Origin: Streptomyces sp. R33
GTDB taxonomy: Bacteria; Actinomycetota; Actinomycetes; Streptomycetales; Streptomycetaceae
DNA length: 64,000 nucleotides
Reading direction: 5' to 3'
Assembly (NCBI RefSeq): GCF_041200175.1
Contig: NZ_CP165727.1
Location: 2,046,001 to 2,110,000, forward strand
In this document: positions 24,699 through 33,389 of the stretch, piece after piece
Numbering within the stretch: position 1 is the stretch's first letter
Layout of the letters: each line of letters begins with the position of its first letter
Notes under the pieces: model-generated
Seen by the model: only the letters and a program-made list of their open reading frames with translations
Database searches by the model: none
What the model was told of the DNA's origin: nothing
Made by a program: the position numbers and the translations under genes

Positions 24699-26180
24699 AT
24701 GTACACCGACACCGAGCGCTGCGTCAGGGCCGTGCAGTCGAAGGACGCCCGCTTCGACGGGTGGTTCTTCACCGCCGTGCGGACCACCGGGATCTACTGC
24801 CGCCCCAGCTGCCCCGCCGTGCCGCCCAAGGTCGAGAACATGACCTTCCTGCCCAGCGCCGCCGCCTGCCAGCAGGCCGGGTTCCGGGCCTGCAAGCGGT
24901 GCCGGCCCGACACCTCACCCGGCTCCCCCGAGTGGAACGCCCGCGCCGACGCCGTCGCCCGGGCCATGCGGCTCATCCAGGACGGCGTCGTGGACCGCGA
25001 GGGCGTGCCCGGGCTCGCGGCGCGGCTGGGGTATTCCACCCGCCAGGTCGAGCGGCAGCTGCGTGCCGAGCTCGGCGCCGGGCCCCTCGCCCTGGCCCGG
25101 GCGCAGCGCGCCCAGACCGCCCGGCTGCTCATCGAGACCTCCGGGCTGCCCATGGGCGACGTCGCCTTCGCCGCCGGGTTCTCCTCCATCCGGACCTTCA
25201 ACGAGACCGTCCGCGAGGTCTTCGCCCTCTCCCCCGGCGAGCTGCGCCTGCGGGCGGGGAAGGCGAACCGGCACGTCCCCCGGGTCCCCGGGACCATCAG
25301 CCTGCGCCTGCCGTTCCGGGCCCCGCTCAACCCCGACAACCTCTTCGGCCACCTCGCCGCGACCGCCGTCCCCGGCGTCGAGGAGTGGCGCTCCGGCGCG
25401 TACCGCCGGACGCTGCGGCTCCCGTACGGCACCGGGGTCGTCACACTGACCCCGCAGCCCGACCATATCGGCTGCCAGCTCGCCCTCACCGACCTGCGCG
25501 ACCTCACCATCGCCATCAGCCGCTGCCGCTGGATGCTCGACCTCGACGCCGACCCCGAGGCCGTCGACGACCAGCTGCGCTCCGACCCGCTGCTGGCCCC
25601 GCTCGTCGACAAGGCCCCCGGGCGCCGGGTGCCCCGTACCGTCGACGCGGCGGAGTTCGCCGTACGGGCGGTGCTCGGCCAGCAGGTGTCCACCGCGGCG
25701 GCCCGTACGCACGCCGCCCGGCTGGTCACCTCGTACGGGGAGCCGGTGGCCGACCCCGATCCCGAGGGCGGGCTGACCCACCTCTTCCCGTCACCGCAGG
25801 CACTGACCTTGCTGGATCCGGAGTCCCTGGCCCTGCCGGCCAGCCGGCGCACCACCCTCACCACCCTCGTCGGCGCTTTGGCCGACGGTTCCCTCCCGCT
25901 CGGCATCGACAGCGACTGGGAGGCGGCCCGCGCGCAGCTGAACGCGATGCCCGGGTTCGGCCCGTGGACCACCGAGGTGATCGCGATGCGGGCGCTGGGC
26001 GACCCCGACGCCTTCCTGCCGTCCGACCTCGGGGTCCGGCGGGCCGCGAAGGAGCTCGGGCTGCCGTCCACGCCCGTGGCGCTCACCGCCCGGGCGGCCG
26101 GCTGGCGGCCCTGGCGCGCGTACGCCGTGCAGTACCTGTGGGCCACCGACGCCCACCCCATCAACCACCTGCCCGTCTGA
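24699..26180 (+). CDS. Ada-AlkA fusion: methylphosphotriester-sensing regulator and 3-methyladenine DNA glycosylase
   Basis: 493 aa with three parts. Residues 1-75 are the Ada zinc domain with four Cys (C34, C38 in GIYCRPSC; C65, C68 in FRACKRCRP); C34 or C38 accepts a methyl from phosphotriesters. Residues about 80-175 are an AraC helix-turn-helix (LAARLGYSTRQVERQLRAEL; GDVAFAAGFSSIRTFNE). Residues about 185-490 are AlkA: the N-terminal AlkA domain, then the HhH-GPD core MPGFGPWTTEVIAMRALGD with the catalytic Asp in PSDLGV. So one protein senses alkylation, activates genes and excises alkylated bases. The ATG at 24699 is the natural start; ogt follows 15 bases later, consistent with an adaptive-response operon. 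Confidence 0.93.
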   Translation: MYTDTERCVRAVQSKDARFDGWFFTAVRTTGIYCRPSCPAVPPKVENMTFLPSAAACQQAGFRACKRCRPDTSPGSPEWNARADAVARAMRLIQDGVVDREGVPGLAARLGYSTRQVERQLRAELGAGPLALARAQRAQTARLLIETSGLPMGDVAFAAGFSSIRTFNETVREVFALSPGELRLRAGKANRHVPRVPGTISLRLPFRAPLNPDNLFGHLAATAVPGVEEWRSGAYRRTLRLPYGTGVVTLTPQPDHIGCQLALTDLRDLTIAISRCRWMLDLDADPEAVDDQLRSDPLLAPLVDKAPGRRVPRTVDAAEFAVRAVLGQQVSTAAARTHAARLVTSYGEPVADPDPEGGLTHLFPSPQALTLLDPESLALPASRRTTLTTLVGALADGSLPLGIDSDWEAARAQLNAMPGFGPWTTEVIAMRALGDPDAFLPSDLGVRRAAKELGLPSTPVALTARAAGWRPWRAYAVQYLWATDAHPINHLPV

Positions 26181-26195
26181 GGAGTGCATCCGGTC

Positions 26196-26720
26196 ATGAG
26201 CACCACGAACACCATGAAGGCCATGAGCACCAAGCAGCACACCGTCGTCGAGAGCCCCTACGGCCCGCTCACCCTGGTCGCCACGGGCGGCGTCCTCAGT
26301 GGCCTGTACATGACCGGGCAGCGGCACCGGCCCGCCGAGGAGTCCTTCGGGGAGCGGGTCGCCGCGACCGAGGAGCCGTTCCCGGAGGTGGCACGGCAGC
26401 TGACCGCGTACTTCGCCGGGGAGCTCACCGAGTTCGACGTGCCCGTCCGGCTGGAGGGCACCGCGTTCCAGCGCAGCGTGTGGGACCAGCTCGTACGGAT
26501 CCCGTACGGCGAGACCTGGTCGTACGGGGAGCTGGCGGCCAGGCTCGGCAAGCCGAACGCCTCGCGCGCGGTGGGCCTGGCCAACGGGAAGAACCCGGTC
26601 AGCATCATCGTGCCGTGCCACCGGGTGATCGGCGCCTCGGGCAGCATGACCGGCTACGGCGGCGGCGTCGAGCGCAAGGTGCAGCTGCTGGCCTTCGAGG
26701 CCGGCGCGACGACGCTGTAG
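26196..26720 (+). CDS. ogt: Methylated-DNA-[protein]-cysteine S-methyltransferase
   Basis: 174 aa O6-methylguanine DNA methyltransferase. The suicide site is VPCHRVIG, preceded by the DNA-binding ASRAVGLANGKNPVSII and by the WDQLVRIPYGETWSYGELA wing. It transfers the methyl or alkyl group from O6-guanine to its own Cys. GAGGAG overlaps the end of the Ada-AlkA gene; I use ATG 26196, with GTG 26184 as an alternative. It directly follows the fusion gene, so both are probably induced together by alkylation damage. Confidence 0.93.
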   Translation: MSTTNTMKAMSTKQHTVVESPYGPLTLVATGGVLSGLYMTGQRHRPAEESFGERVAATEEPFPEVARQLTAYFAGELTEFDVPVRLEGTAFQRSVWDQLVRIPYGETWSYGELAARLGKPNASRAVGLANGKNPVSIIVPCHRVIGASGSMTGYGGGVERKVQLLAFEAGATTL

Positions 26721-26736
26721 ACCGGACCGGCGTGGA

Positions 26737-27165
26737 TCAGACCAGCGCGAGCGGGACGAGCAGGGCGAACGCGGCGCCCGCCTCCACCGCGTAGCCGTAG
26801 AGCGAGGGGTGCTGGACGGGGGCGGCGAGCAGGACCACGCTCTGCTGGGCGGTGGCCGCCGCCACCCAGTCGGCGTCGGCGCCGAGGTTGCCCTGGTACC
26901 AGCCCTCGCAGGCGCCGGGGCCGGTCACGGCGAGGAGGTCGTCCTCACGGCGGTAGAAAGCCTGCCAGCCGGCGGCGGGGACGGACCAGCCCTCGAAATC
27001 GGTGAACTGGGCCCAGCCGCCCTCGCGTATCGCGGTGTCGAACAGCCACACCGGCGTCCCCTCGGCGGTGACCTCGCCGCCCTCCTGCTGTTCCGTGGTG
27101 AAGTGGACCATGGGCAGGGCGTCGGGCCCGTCGGCGGTGCTGGGCCAGGCGTACATCGTGATCAT
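26737..27165 (-). CDS. Hypothetical protein
   Basis: About 142 aa starting MITMYAWPSTADGPDALPM (ATG 27165; a second ATG at 27156). Seen: a soluble-looking first part with WLFDTAIREGGWAQF and GWSVPAAGWQAFYRREDDL, then LLAAPVQHPSLYGYAVEAG and a hydrophobic end (AAFALLVPLALV). I do not recognise the family. It is convergent with ogt and lies downstream of the Nudix gene with 35 bases between them, so it may be co-transcribed with it. Confidence 0.55.
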   Translation of the reverse strand: MITMYAWPSTADGPDALPMVHFTTEQQEGGEVTAEGTPVWLFDTAIREGGWAQFTDFEGWSVPAAGWQAFYRREDDLLAVTGPGACEGWYQGNLGADADWVAAATAQQSVVLLAAPVQHPSLYGYAVEAGAAFALLVPLALV

Positions 27166-27200
27166 CAGAGGATTCTGTCCTGCTCGAAGTAAGCCCGGTG

Positions 27201-27701
27201 TCACGGGGAGACCGGGCGCGTGCCGTTCTCCAGCTCCGCGGCGCCCTCGCCGGACTCGAGGACCCGGTAGGCCTCTCGGGTGCGCCGGCCGAGCGATCCG
27301 AGGAGGTACGTGGTGAGTTCGGCGGGCTCGACCAGCCGCCAGGAGAGCAGTTCCTCCTCCTGGAGCTTGATCGAGGCGAGCTGCGCCTCGTCCAGGACTC
27401 CGCCGTCGTACACGTACGCGACCAGCGGCGGGCGGCCCTCGCCGAGCGTCCAGTCGACGGCGAGCAGCCGGCCGAGCGGCAGGTCGAGGCCGATCTCCTC
27501 GGCGCTCTCGCGCCGCGCGGCCGCCCGCGGGGACTCGCCGAGGTCCGACTCGATGGTGCCGCCGGGCAGGGCCCAGCCCTCACGGTAGTTCGGCTCGACG
27601 AGCAGCACCCGCCCCTCGGCGTCCCGGTAGAGCGCGGCGGCCCCGGCCAGCACCCGGGGCAGGCTCGCGATGTACGTGGCGTAGTCATCCGTGGTGGTCA
27701 C
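27201..27701 (-). CDS. NUDIX hydrolase
   Basis: 166 aa. The Nudix box G-x5-E-x7-REUxEExGU is present as GGTIESDLGESPRAAARR followed by ESAEEIGLDL, after WALPGG, so the Mg-binding Glu residues are in place. The enzyme should hydrolyse a nucleoside diphosphate linked to another group; the substrate cannot be inferred. The ATG at 27701 is used (MTTTDDYATYIASLP). Divergent from the glycosyltransferase gene across a 325-bp gap. Confidence 0.9.
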   Translation of the reverse strand: MTTTDDYATYIASLPRVLAGAAALYRDAEGRVLLVEPNYREGWALPGGTIESDLGESPRAAARRESAEEIGLDLPLGRLLAVDWTLGEGRPPLVAYVYDGGVLDEAQLASIKLQEEELLSWRLVEPAELTTYLLGSLGRRTREAYRVLESGEGAAELENGTRPVSP

Positions 27702-28026
27702 GACGCCACCCTACCCAGCCGCCCCGCCCACCCGGATCATCTCGGCGAGGGCCCGGGGATGCCGGGAAATCCCGTGACCGCCCCTGGCATTTGGGCAATC
27801 ATCCGGCATACAGGCGGTCAAATGATGGTCGCACTTAGCTGATATTCTGGCCGCTCATCCGGGTTCCTTGCGTCTCAGTACCGGCGGCCCCGGGGGCACG
27901 CCGGGAGCCGGTGTGCAACCCTCCGGTCCGGCCGTACTTTGCGACCGGCCGCATTTCGACCGGTCAGATCGTCGGCGTGACGCCGACGATCTTTCGCTCT
28001 CAGATATTGGGGACAGGCGAACAGCC
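27702..28026. promoter_or_regulatory. Intergenic region with attenuator-like hairpin
   Basis: No gene seen in this 325-bp gap, which is AT-richer than average around 27785-27860. At 27967-27991 an 11-bp perfect dyad GATCGTCGGCG-TGA-CGCCGACGATC is followed by CTTTCGCTCT and ends 35 bases before the start codon of the glycosyltransferase. It would form a terminator-like or RNA-regulatory hairpin in the leader. The nearby GACCGG and CCGGTC copies (27943-27966) could form a competing pairing. Confidence 0.5.
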
Positions 28027-29043
28027 ATGCACAACGCAGCAGCCTCGGCACGCGACGAGGTCACCACTCCGGCTCCCGTGTTGTCGGTCGTGATCCCGAT
28101 CTACAACGAGCAGGAGGCACTGCCGCTGACCGTGGCACGCCTGCGTCCGATTCTGGACGGTCTCGGCGTCAGCTACGAGGTGGTTGGCATCGACGACGGC
28201 AGCACCGATGCCACCCCGGTGATCATGCAGAAGATACGCCAGGACTGGCCTGAGCTGCGCATCGTGCGTTTCGCCCGCAATTCCGGACACCAGGCCGCAC
28301 TGACGGCGGGAATCCACCGGGCCCTCGGCGACTACGTGGTCAGCATCGACGCCGACCTCCAGGACCCTCCGGAGAAGATCTCCGAGATGTTCGCGCTCGC
28401 CCGCGAGAAGGGCCTGGACATCGTCTACGGCGTGCGCGGCGACCGCGGCACCGACACCTTCTTCAAGCGGCGCACGGCCGGCGCCTACTACTGGCTGATG
28501 CGCAAGCTCGTCGGCAAGAACATGCCCAATCAGGCCGGTGACTTCCGCCTGCTCAGCCGGGCCGCCGTCGACGCACTGAAGTCCCTGCCCGAGCACCAGC
28601 CGGTCTACCGTCTCCTCGTGCCGTGGCTCGGGTTCAGCAGCGGCGAGGTCGTCTACGTCCGCGAGGAGCGGGTCGCCGGCAGCACCCACTACCCGCTGTC
28701 CAAGATGGTCCGGCTCGCTCTCGACAGCATCACCAACTTCTCGGCCAGCCCCCTGCGGCTCGCGACCTGGCTCGGCCTGATGAGCTTCCTCGTCTGCTTC
28801 GGCCTGGCGATCTACACCACCCTGCAGTACACGTTCGGCTCGACCGTGCCCGGCTGGTCGTCGCTGTTCATCGGCATGCTCTTCATCGGCGGCGTCCAAC
28901 TCATCTGCGTGGGCCTGCTCGGTGAGTACATCGGTCGGATCTACTCGGCCGTCCAGGCCCGGCCCGCGTACTTCGTCGGCTACGACTCGGCCGAGGACAG
29001 TGCCTCCGCGCCGACCCCCCGGACCTCCGAGTACGCGGCCTGA
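28027..29043 (+). CDS. Polyprenyl-phosphate glycosyltransferase (GtrB/DPM1-like, GT2)
   Basis: 338 aa. GT-A catalytic domain at residues about 20-240: LSVVIPIYNEQEALP, VGIDDGSTDATP, the DxD metal site VSIDADLQDPPE, and FKRRTAGAYYWLMRKLVG. Two C-terminal membrane helices follow (LATWLGLMSFLVCFGLAIY; LFIGMLFIGGVQLICVGLLG) with the conserved GEYIGRIYSAVQARP end. Such enzymes load a sugar on undecaprenyl phosphate for use by a membrane GT-C enzyme. The next gene, 46 bases on, is a large multi-spanning protein, the natural partner. ATG at 28027 with GGGGACAGG upstream. Confidence 0.92.
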   Translation: MHNAAASARDEVTTPAPVLSVVIPIYNEQEALPLTVARLRPILDGLGVSYEVVGIDDGSTDATPVIMQKIRQDWPELRIVRFARNSGHQAALTAGIHRALGDYVVSIDADLQDPPEKISEMFALAREKGLDIVYGVRGDRGTDTFFKRRTAGAYYWLMRKLVGKNMPNQAGDFRLLSRAAVDALKSLPEHQPVYRLLVPWLGFSSGEVVYVREERVAGSTHYPLSKMVRLALDSITNFSASPLRLATWLGLMSFLVCFGLAIYTTLQYTFGSTVPGWSSLFIGMLFIGGVQLICVGLLGEYIGRIYSAVQARPAYFVGYDSAEDSASAPTPRTSEYAA

Positions 29044-29089
29044 TCCACGGCCGCTCAGCCGACGCACAGCAGGCAGGAATACCAACGGC

Positions 29090-31504
29090 ATGGGAACAAC
29101 CGACAGCGCTGCACCCGAGCGGCTCGCCTTCTCGGGGCGGCAGCCCGGCGGATCCACCCCACCGGACGGGGGCGATCGGGCGGCCGTACACGCGTTCTGG
29201 CGGTTCCTGCCGGGAACGGCCGCCTATCTGTTCCTGGTCGTGCTCCTGCTGATCGCCGACACCTCGGTCGGCGATGTCGCGCGCTACACCGGCTACGCGC
29301 TCTGGGGCGTGCTGCTCCCCGGCACCCTCGTGTTCCGGGCGCTGCGCCGGCGGCCGTTCAGTCTGCTCGAGGACCTCGCGTACGGAGCCGTTACCGGCCT
29401 GGTCCTGGAACTCGTCGCGTGGTTTCTCCTCGTCACCCTCGGAGCCCAGTCGATCGCCGTCGCCTGGCCGCTCGCCGTGGTGATCCCCTTCGCGGCGGTA
29501 CCGCGGCTGCGGCGGCACTGGCGGCCGCGCGGCTACCGGACCGCCTCCCTCGGCTGGTCCTGGTCGGTCGCCGGGGCCGTCATGCTCAGCAGTGCGTACT
29601 TCCACCAGGTGTTCCTGTCGCGGTTCCCGGTCCTGCCGACCGGCGAGACCACCCGGATCTTCGGCGACATGCCGTACATGCTGTCGCTCGCCGCGAACGC
29701 GAAGCAGCACGCCCCGCTGACCGTGCCGCAGGCCGCCGGCGAACCGCTGTACTACCACTGGTTCTCGTTCGCCCACATGGCGATGACCGACATGGTCGGA
29801 CACATCGACCTGCCGGTGGTCGAGTCACGGCTCGTGGTTCCCGCGCTGGCCGCGCTCTCCATGGTGATCACCGCCGTGGTTGCCCGGCGCCTCACGGGCC
29901 GCGCCTGGGCCGGCCCGCTGGCCGCGGTCCTGGTCTTCGCTGTCGGCGAGTTCACGGCGATGTACCCGAACAACGTGAACACGTGGACCTTCGGGGCTCC
30001 GGCGGTGCGGCTGATGTTCTGGTCGAGCATCTCCCTGGCGTACAGCCAGCCGCTCCTGATCGCGCTGCTGGGGGTCGTCGGCGACGCACTGCGTCGGAAC
30101 GAGAACGGCCAAGACGGAGCCGACGCGAGAGCCCGCGGCTCGGCCCCGCTGTTCGGTCCGGGAGTGTTCATCCTGACCGCACTGTTCGCCCTCGCGTCCA
30201 GCGCGTCCAAGGCGAGCACGCTGCCCGTCACCCTCGCCGGACTCACCGTCGCCGGACTCACGATGCTGATCGGCACCCGCCGCATCCCGTGGACCGTGGT
30301 CGGACTGGGCGCGATTCTCGCCGGTGCCCAGGTCTTCGCCACGGCGGTCATCTTCAACTTCGAGAGCTACGGCCTCGAGATCGATCCGTTCGGCAATGTC
30401 CAGAGCTACTGGGCCGACCCGGACCACGCCCGCCCGATGGCGTTCCAGGCGCTCGTCGTCGCGGCCACCCTCGGCGCCTTCGTGCTGAACCACCACGTGA
30501 AGCTGCTGGGCATGATCCCGCTGCTCCGGCGCCGCAAGTTCGGGCTGGAACCGGTGCAATGGTTCCTGTTGGGTGCCGCGGTCGCCGGGCCGGCTGCGTA
30601 TCTCACCGTCAACGGCTACAACTCCAGCTACTTCACCATCGCCGCCCTGCCCTTCGGCGTCATGCTCTCCGCCTGGGGCTACTGCGAGTCGTTCGAGCGG
30701 GCCGCGCTGTCCCCCCGCGCCAAGGTCGCGCTCGCTGTCGGCACGTCGGCCTTCATCGCCCTGCTCACCGTCGCGATCTACCGCTACTCGGACGCCTGGG
30801 CGGGATACGTCCAGCGCCTCTGCGGTGACAGCGGCGCCACCACGTCGTACTCCCTGTTGCTCGCCGCCCTCGGTGCGGCCGCCGCACTGGCTCTGATCGC
30901 GCTGGTCTGCGGCGCCCTGTGGTGGCTCGTCGGCAGAGCCCGGCCCGCGCTGCGCGGCCGGGGCGGCATCGTCCTGCTGACCGCAGCCCTCGCTGCGGGC
31001 GCTCCCGGTCTCGCCCATGATGTCCTGCAGTCCAGGGAGGTCGCCTGGGTGGGCTCCTGGGTGCTGCCCCGCACACAGGTCGAGGCGGCGCGCTGGATCC
31101 GCGCGCACAGCGACCCCTCGGACGTGCTGGTCACCAACAGCCACTGCTGGGAGTTCGACAACTACGCGAACGGGTCCGCCTGCGACAACAAGCGGTCCCA
31201 GTGGCTCAGCGGCTACTCGGAACGTTCGGTGCTGATCGAGGGCTGGGCGTACGCGCCGCGTGCCGTCGCACTGACCAGGGGCGGGACGGCCTACGACGGC
31301 CCGTTCTGGGACCAGGAGCTGTTCGCCCTCAACGAGGACGCCGTCTACCGCCCCACGGAGGCGAAGCTCCGCACGCTGCACGACCGGTACCACGTCCGCT
31401 ACGTGGTGGTCCACCGGCCGACGGGCTACGAGTCACCGCGTCTGCGCGAGCTGGCCCGGCAGGTGTTCGACAACGGCACGACCGCCGTCTACCGGCTGCC
31501 GTGA
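29090..31504 (+). CDS. Large polytopic membrane protein, probable GT-C-like glycosyltransferase
   Basis: 804 aa with about 13-14 hydrophobic helices, starting after a 37-residue cytoplasmic N-terminus, and a hydrophilic C-terminal extracytoplasmic domain of about 160 residues (WIRAHSDPSDVLVTNSHCW; CDNKRSQWLSGYSERSVL). The first extracytoplasmic loops contain conserved charged residues (TGETTRIFGDMPY; AAGEPLYYHWFSFAH) in the place where GT-C enzymes carry catalytic acids. I do not recognise a named family. Position after a GtrB-like gene suggests it uses polyprenyl-phosphate sugar to decorate an envelope polymer or protein (inference). Weak AGGAA ribosome-binding site. Confidence 0.75.
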   Translation: MGTTDSAAPERLAFSGRQPGGSTPPDGGDRAAVHAFWRFLPGTAAYLFLVVLLLIADTSVGDVARYTGYALWGVLLPGTLVFRALRRRPFSLLEDLAYGAVTGLVLELVAWFLLVTLGAQSIAVAWPLAVVIPFAAVPRLRRHWRPRGYRTASLGWSWSVAGAVMLSSAYFHQVFLSRFPVLPTGETTRIFGDMPYMLSLAANAKQHAPLTVPQAAGEPLYYHWFSFAHMAMTDMVGHIDLPVVESRLVVPALAALSMVITAVVARRLTGRAWAGPLAAVLVFAVGEFTAMYPNNVNTWTFGAPAVRLMFWSSISLAYSQPLLIALLGVVGDALRRNENGQDGADARARGSAPLFGPGVFILTALFALASSASKASTLPVTLAGLTVAGLTMLIGTRRIPWTVVGLGAILAGAQVFATAVIFNFESYGLEIDPFGNVQSYWADPDHARPMAFQALVVAATLGAFVLNHHVKLLGMIPLLRRRKFGLEPVQWFLLGAAVAGPAAYLTVNGYNSSYFTIAALPFGVMLSAWGYCESFERAALSPRAKVALAVGTSAFIALLTVAIYRYSDAWAGYVQRLCGDSGATTSYSLLLAALGAAAALALIALVCGALWWLVGRARPALRGRGGIVLLTAALAAGAPGLAHDVLQSREVAWVGSWVLPRTQVEAARWIRAHSDPSDVLVTNSHCWEFDNYANGSACDNKRSQWLSGYSERSVLIEGWAYAPRAVALTRGGTAYDGPFWDQELFALNEDAVYRPTEAKLRTLHDRYHVRYVVVHRPTGYESPRLRELARQVFDNGTTAVYRLP

Positions 31505-32057
31505 CCCGGGCCGCCGCCCACCCCGGATCACGCCTCCGGAGTCGGCGATGCGGCGGAGGCGGGGTGGCGGGACGGGCCCCGTTCGGTGACGGCGTCGCCG
31601 ACCATGGCCTTCACCGCGTCCCGCTGCGCTTGCGGAAGGCGGCGTAGGCGAGGGCGAGGCCGGCGATGCCGCTCGCGGACGCGAGGTTCGTGAACTCGGG
31701 CTCGGAATCGTCGGCGGCGGGCACGAACAGCCCGGCGAGGTCCGCCGGCACCCAGGCCGGCGCGGTGCTCGGAGCCGTGTCGAAGGAGTCCTTGGCCCAG
31801 CGCTGCCCAGGCGACGACGGGCGGCACGGCGATCACCCCGATGGTGACGACGGCGCGGTCCGGTCCGCGGTCCGGACCTTCCGGAGGGGCGTCTTCCAGT
31901 GAATCCGCGCCGATGCGGCCACACTATGCAGGCGTATATCCGTATTTAGGGGCATGGCGTGCCGGGCGTGACCCAGGCCACCCATGGGCATAGGAGGATC
32001 CTCCGGATACGCTCATGGGGGCGCGACTGCACTGTTCGATAGCAAGGGATTAGCAAG
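31505..32057. other. Long gap with a degraded small gene and an AT-rich promoter region
   Basis: 553 bp between the membrane protein and glycerate kinase. The left half carries the remains of a small minus-strand gene (see separate entry). The right half, around 31920-31960, is unusually AT-rich (TATGCAGGCGTATATCC, then GTATTTAGGGG) and is the probable promoter region for one or both directions. Confidence 0.5.
31611..31836 (-). pseudogene. Frameshifted remnant of a small membrane protein gene
   Basis: In one minus frame the sequence reads VVTIGVIAVPPVVAWAALG (a membrane helix), then loses sense; in a shifted frame it continues KDSFDTAPSTAPAWVPADL, FVPAADDSEPEFTNLAS, and GIAGLALAYAAFRKRSG before a TGA at 31611-31613. 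The switch is at the GGCC run near 31793-31798; removing one base would join the two parts. The first usable start is a GTG at 31836 without a good ribosome-binding site, and upstream in-frame ATGs are absent, so the 5' end may also be damaged. Function unknown. Confidence 0.4.
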
Positions 32058-33206
32058 GTGACGGACGGAGCAGTAACTGAGACCGCGCGCGTGCTCATCG
32101 CCGCGGACAAATTCAAGGGCTCGCTCACGGCCGTTCAGGTCGCGGAGCGGGTGACGGCGGGCCTCCGCAAGGCCGTACCGGGCGTGGAGATCGAGACCCT
32201 CCCCGTCGCGGACGGCGGCGACGGCACGGTCGCGGCCGCCGTGGCGGCCGGGTTCGAGCGCCGGGAGGTACGGGTCACCGGGCCGCTCGGCGAGCAGGTC
32301 ACGGCCGCTTTCGCGCTGCGCGACGGCACCGCCGTGGTCGAGATGGCGGAGGCCTCCGGGCTGCAGCTGCTGCCGGCGGGTGTGTTCGCCCCGCTGACGG
32401 CGACCACGTACGGCTCGGGCGAGCTGCTGAAGGCCGCGCTGGACGCGGGGGCGCGCTCGATCGTGTTCGGTGTGGGCGGCAGCGCCACCACCGACGGCGG
32501 TGCGGGGATGCTGGCCGCACTGGGTGCGGTGTTCCTGGACGCGAACGGTGAACCGGTCGGTCCGGGCGGCGGCGCGCTCGCGGATCTGGCGTCCGCCGAC
32601 CTGTCCGGGATCGACCCGCGCTTCGCGGAGGTCGACCTCGTCCTGGCGAGCGACGTGGACAACCCGCTGACGGGACCGAAGGGCGCTCCCGCGGTCTACG
32701 GCCCGCAGAAGGGGGCGTCGCCGCAGGACGTGGCGACGCTGGACGCTGCGCTGGCGCACTTCGCGGTGGTGCTGGAGAAGTCGATCGGCGAGAAGGCCGG
32801 CCGGCTGGCCGCCGCCCCGGGTGCGGGTGGTGCGGGCGGCATCGGGTACGGGGCGCTGCTGATCGGCGCGTCGTTCCGGCCCGGTATCGAGCTGATGCTG
32901 GAGGTGCTGGGGTTCGCTCCGGCGCTGGAGCGGGCGACGCTGGTGATCACCGGTGAGGGCTCGCTGGACGAGCAGACCCTGCACGGCAAGGCCCCGGCCG
33001 GTGTCGCGGCGGCGGCCCGGGCGGCGGGGAAGCCGGTCGTGGCGGTGTGCGGGCGGCTGCTGCTGGGCCAGGAGGCCCTGGAGGCGGCCGGCATCCGCAA
33101 GGCGTACGCGCTGACGGACCTGGAGCCCGACCCGGCCAAGTCCATCCCGAACGCGGGTCCGCTGCTGGAGCGGGTCGCGGCCAATATTGCCGCCGAGGTC
33201 CTCTGA
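32058..33206 (+). CDS. Glycerate kinase (GckA/GlxK type)
   Basis: 382 aa glycerate kinase family 1: VLIAADKFKGSLTAVQVAE, LPVADGGDGTVAAA, the phosphate-binding VFGVGGSATTDGGAGML, VLASDVDNPLTGPKGA, and VITGEGSLDEQTLHGKAP. It phosphorylates D-glycerate to 2- or 3-phosphoglycerate in glyoxylate and serine metabolism. GTG at 32058 is preceded by AAGGGA 8 bases upstream. It ends in a clear terminator and has no operon partner. Confidence 0.93.
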   Translation: MTDGAVTETARVLIAADKFKGSLTAVQVAERVTAGLRKAVPGVEIETLPVADGGDGTVAAAVAAGFERREVRVTGPLGEQVTAAFALRDGTAVVEMAEASGLQLLPAGVFAPLTATTYGSGELLKAALDAGARSIVFGVGGSATTDGGAGMLAALGAVFLDANGEPVGPGGGALADLASADLSGIDPRFAEVDLVLASDVDNPLTGPKGAPAVYGPQKGASPQDVATLDAALAHFAVVLEKSIGEKAGRLAAAPGAGGAGGIGYGALLIGASFRPGIELMLEVLGFAPALERATLVITGEGSLDEQTLHGKAPAGVAAAARAAGKPVVAVCGRLLLGQEALEAAGIRKAYALTDLEPDPAKSIPNAGPLLERVAANIAAEVL

Positions 33207-33223
33207 CCTGCGGTCGGCCACGC

Positions 33224-33260
33224 GAGGCCCGGCGGCCCCCGAGTGGGGGCGCCGGGCCTC
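33224..33260 (+). terminator. Intrinsic terminator after glycerate kinase
   Basis: GAGGCCCGGCG-GCCCCC pairs with GGGGGC-GCCGGGCCTC around GAGT with one bulged G, starting 17 bases after the stop. Confidence 0.8.
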
Positions 33261-33389
33261 GGCGTTTCCGGCCTGCGCCGGTGCGGGGGTGCCGTGCGGG
33301 GATGCCGGTGCGGCGCCGCTGCCGGGGCTCCGCCCCGGACCCGGAAACCCGCGTGCGGGGCGAGTGGCCGGGGTGGTAATCCGTGGGGA

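Noticed and set aside
31433..31924. Minus-strand 163-codon frame as a gene
   Set aside because: Arg/Pro/Ser-rich shadow; the neighbouring frames hold the more protein-like but frameshifted sequence.
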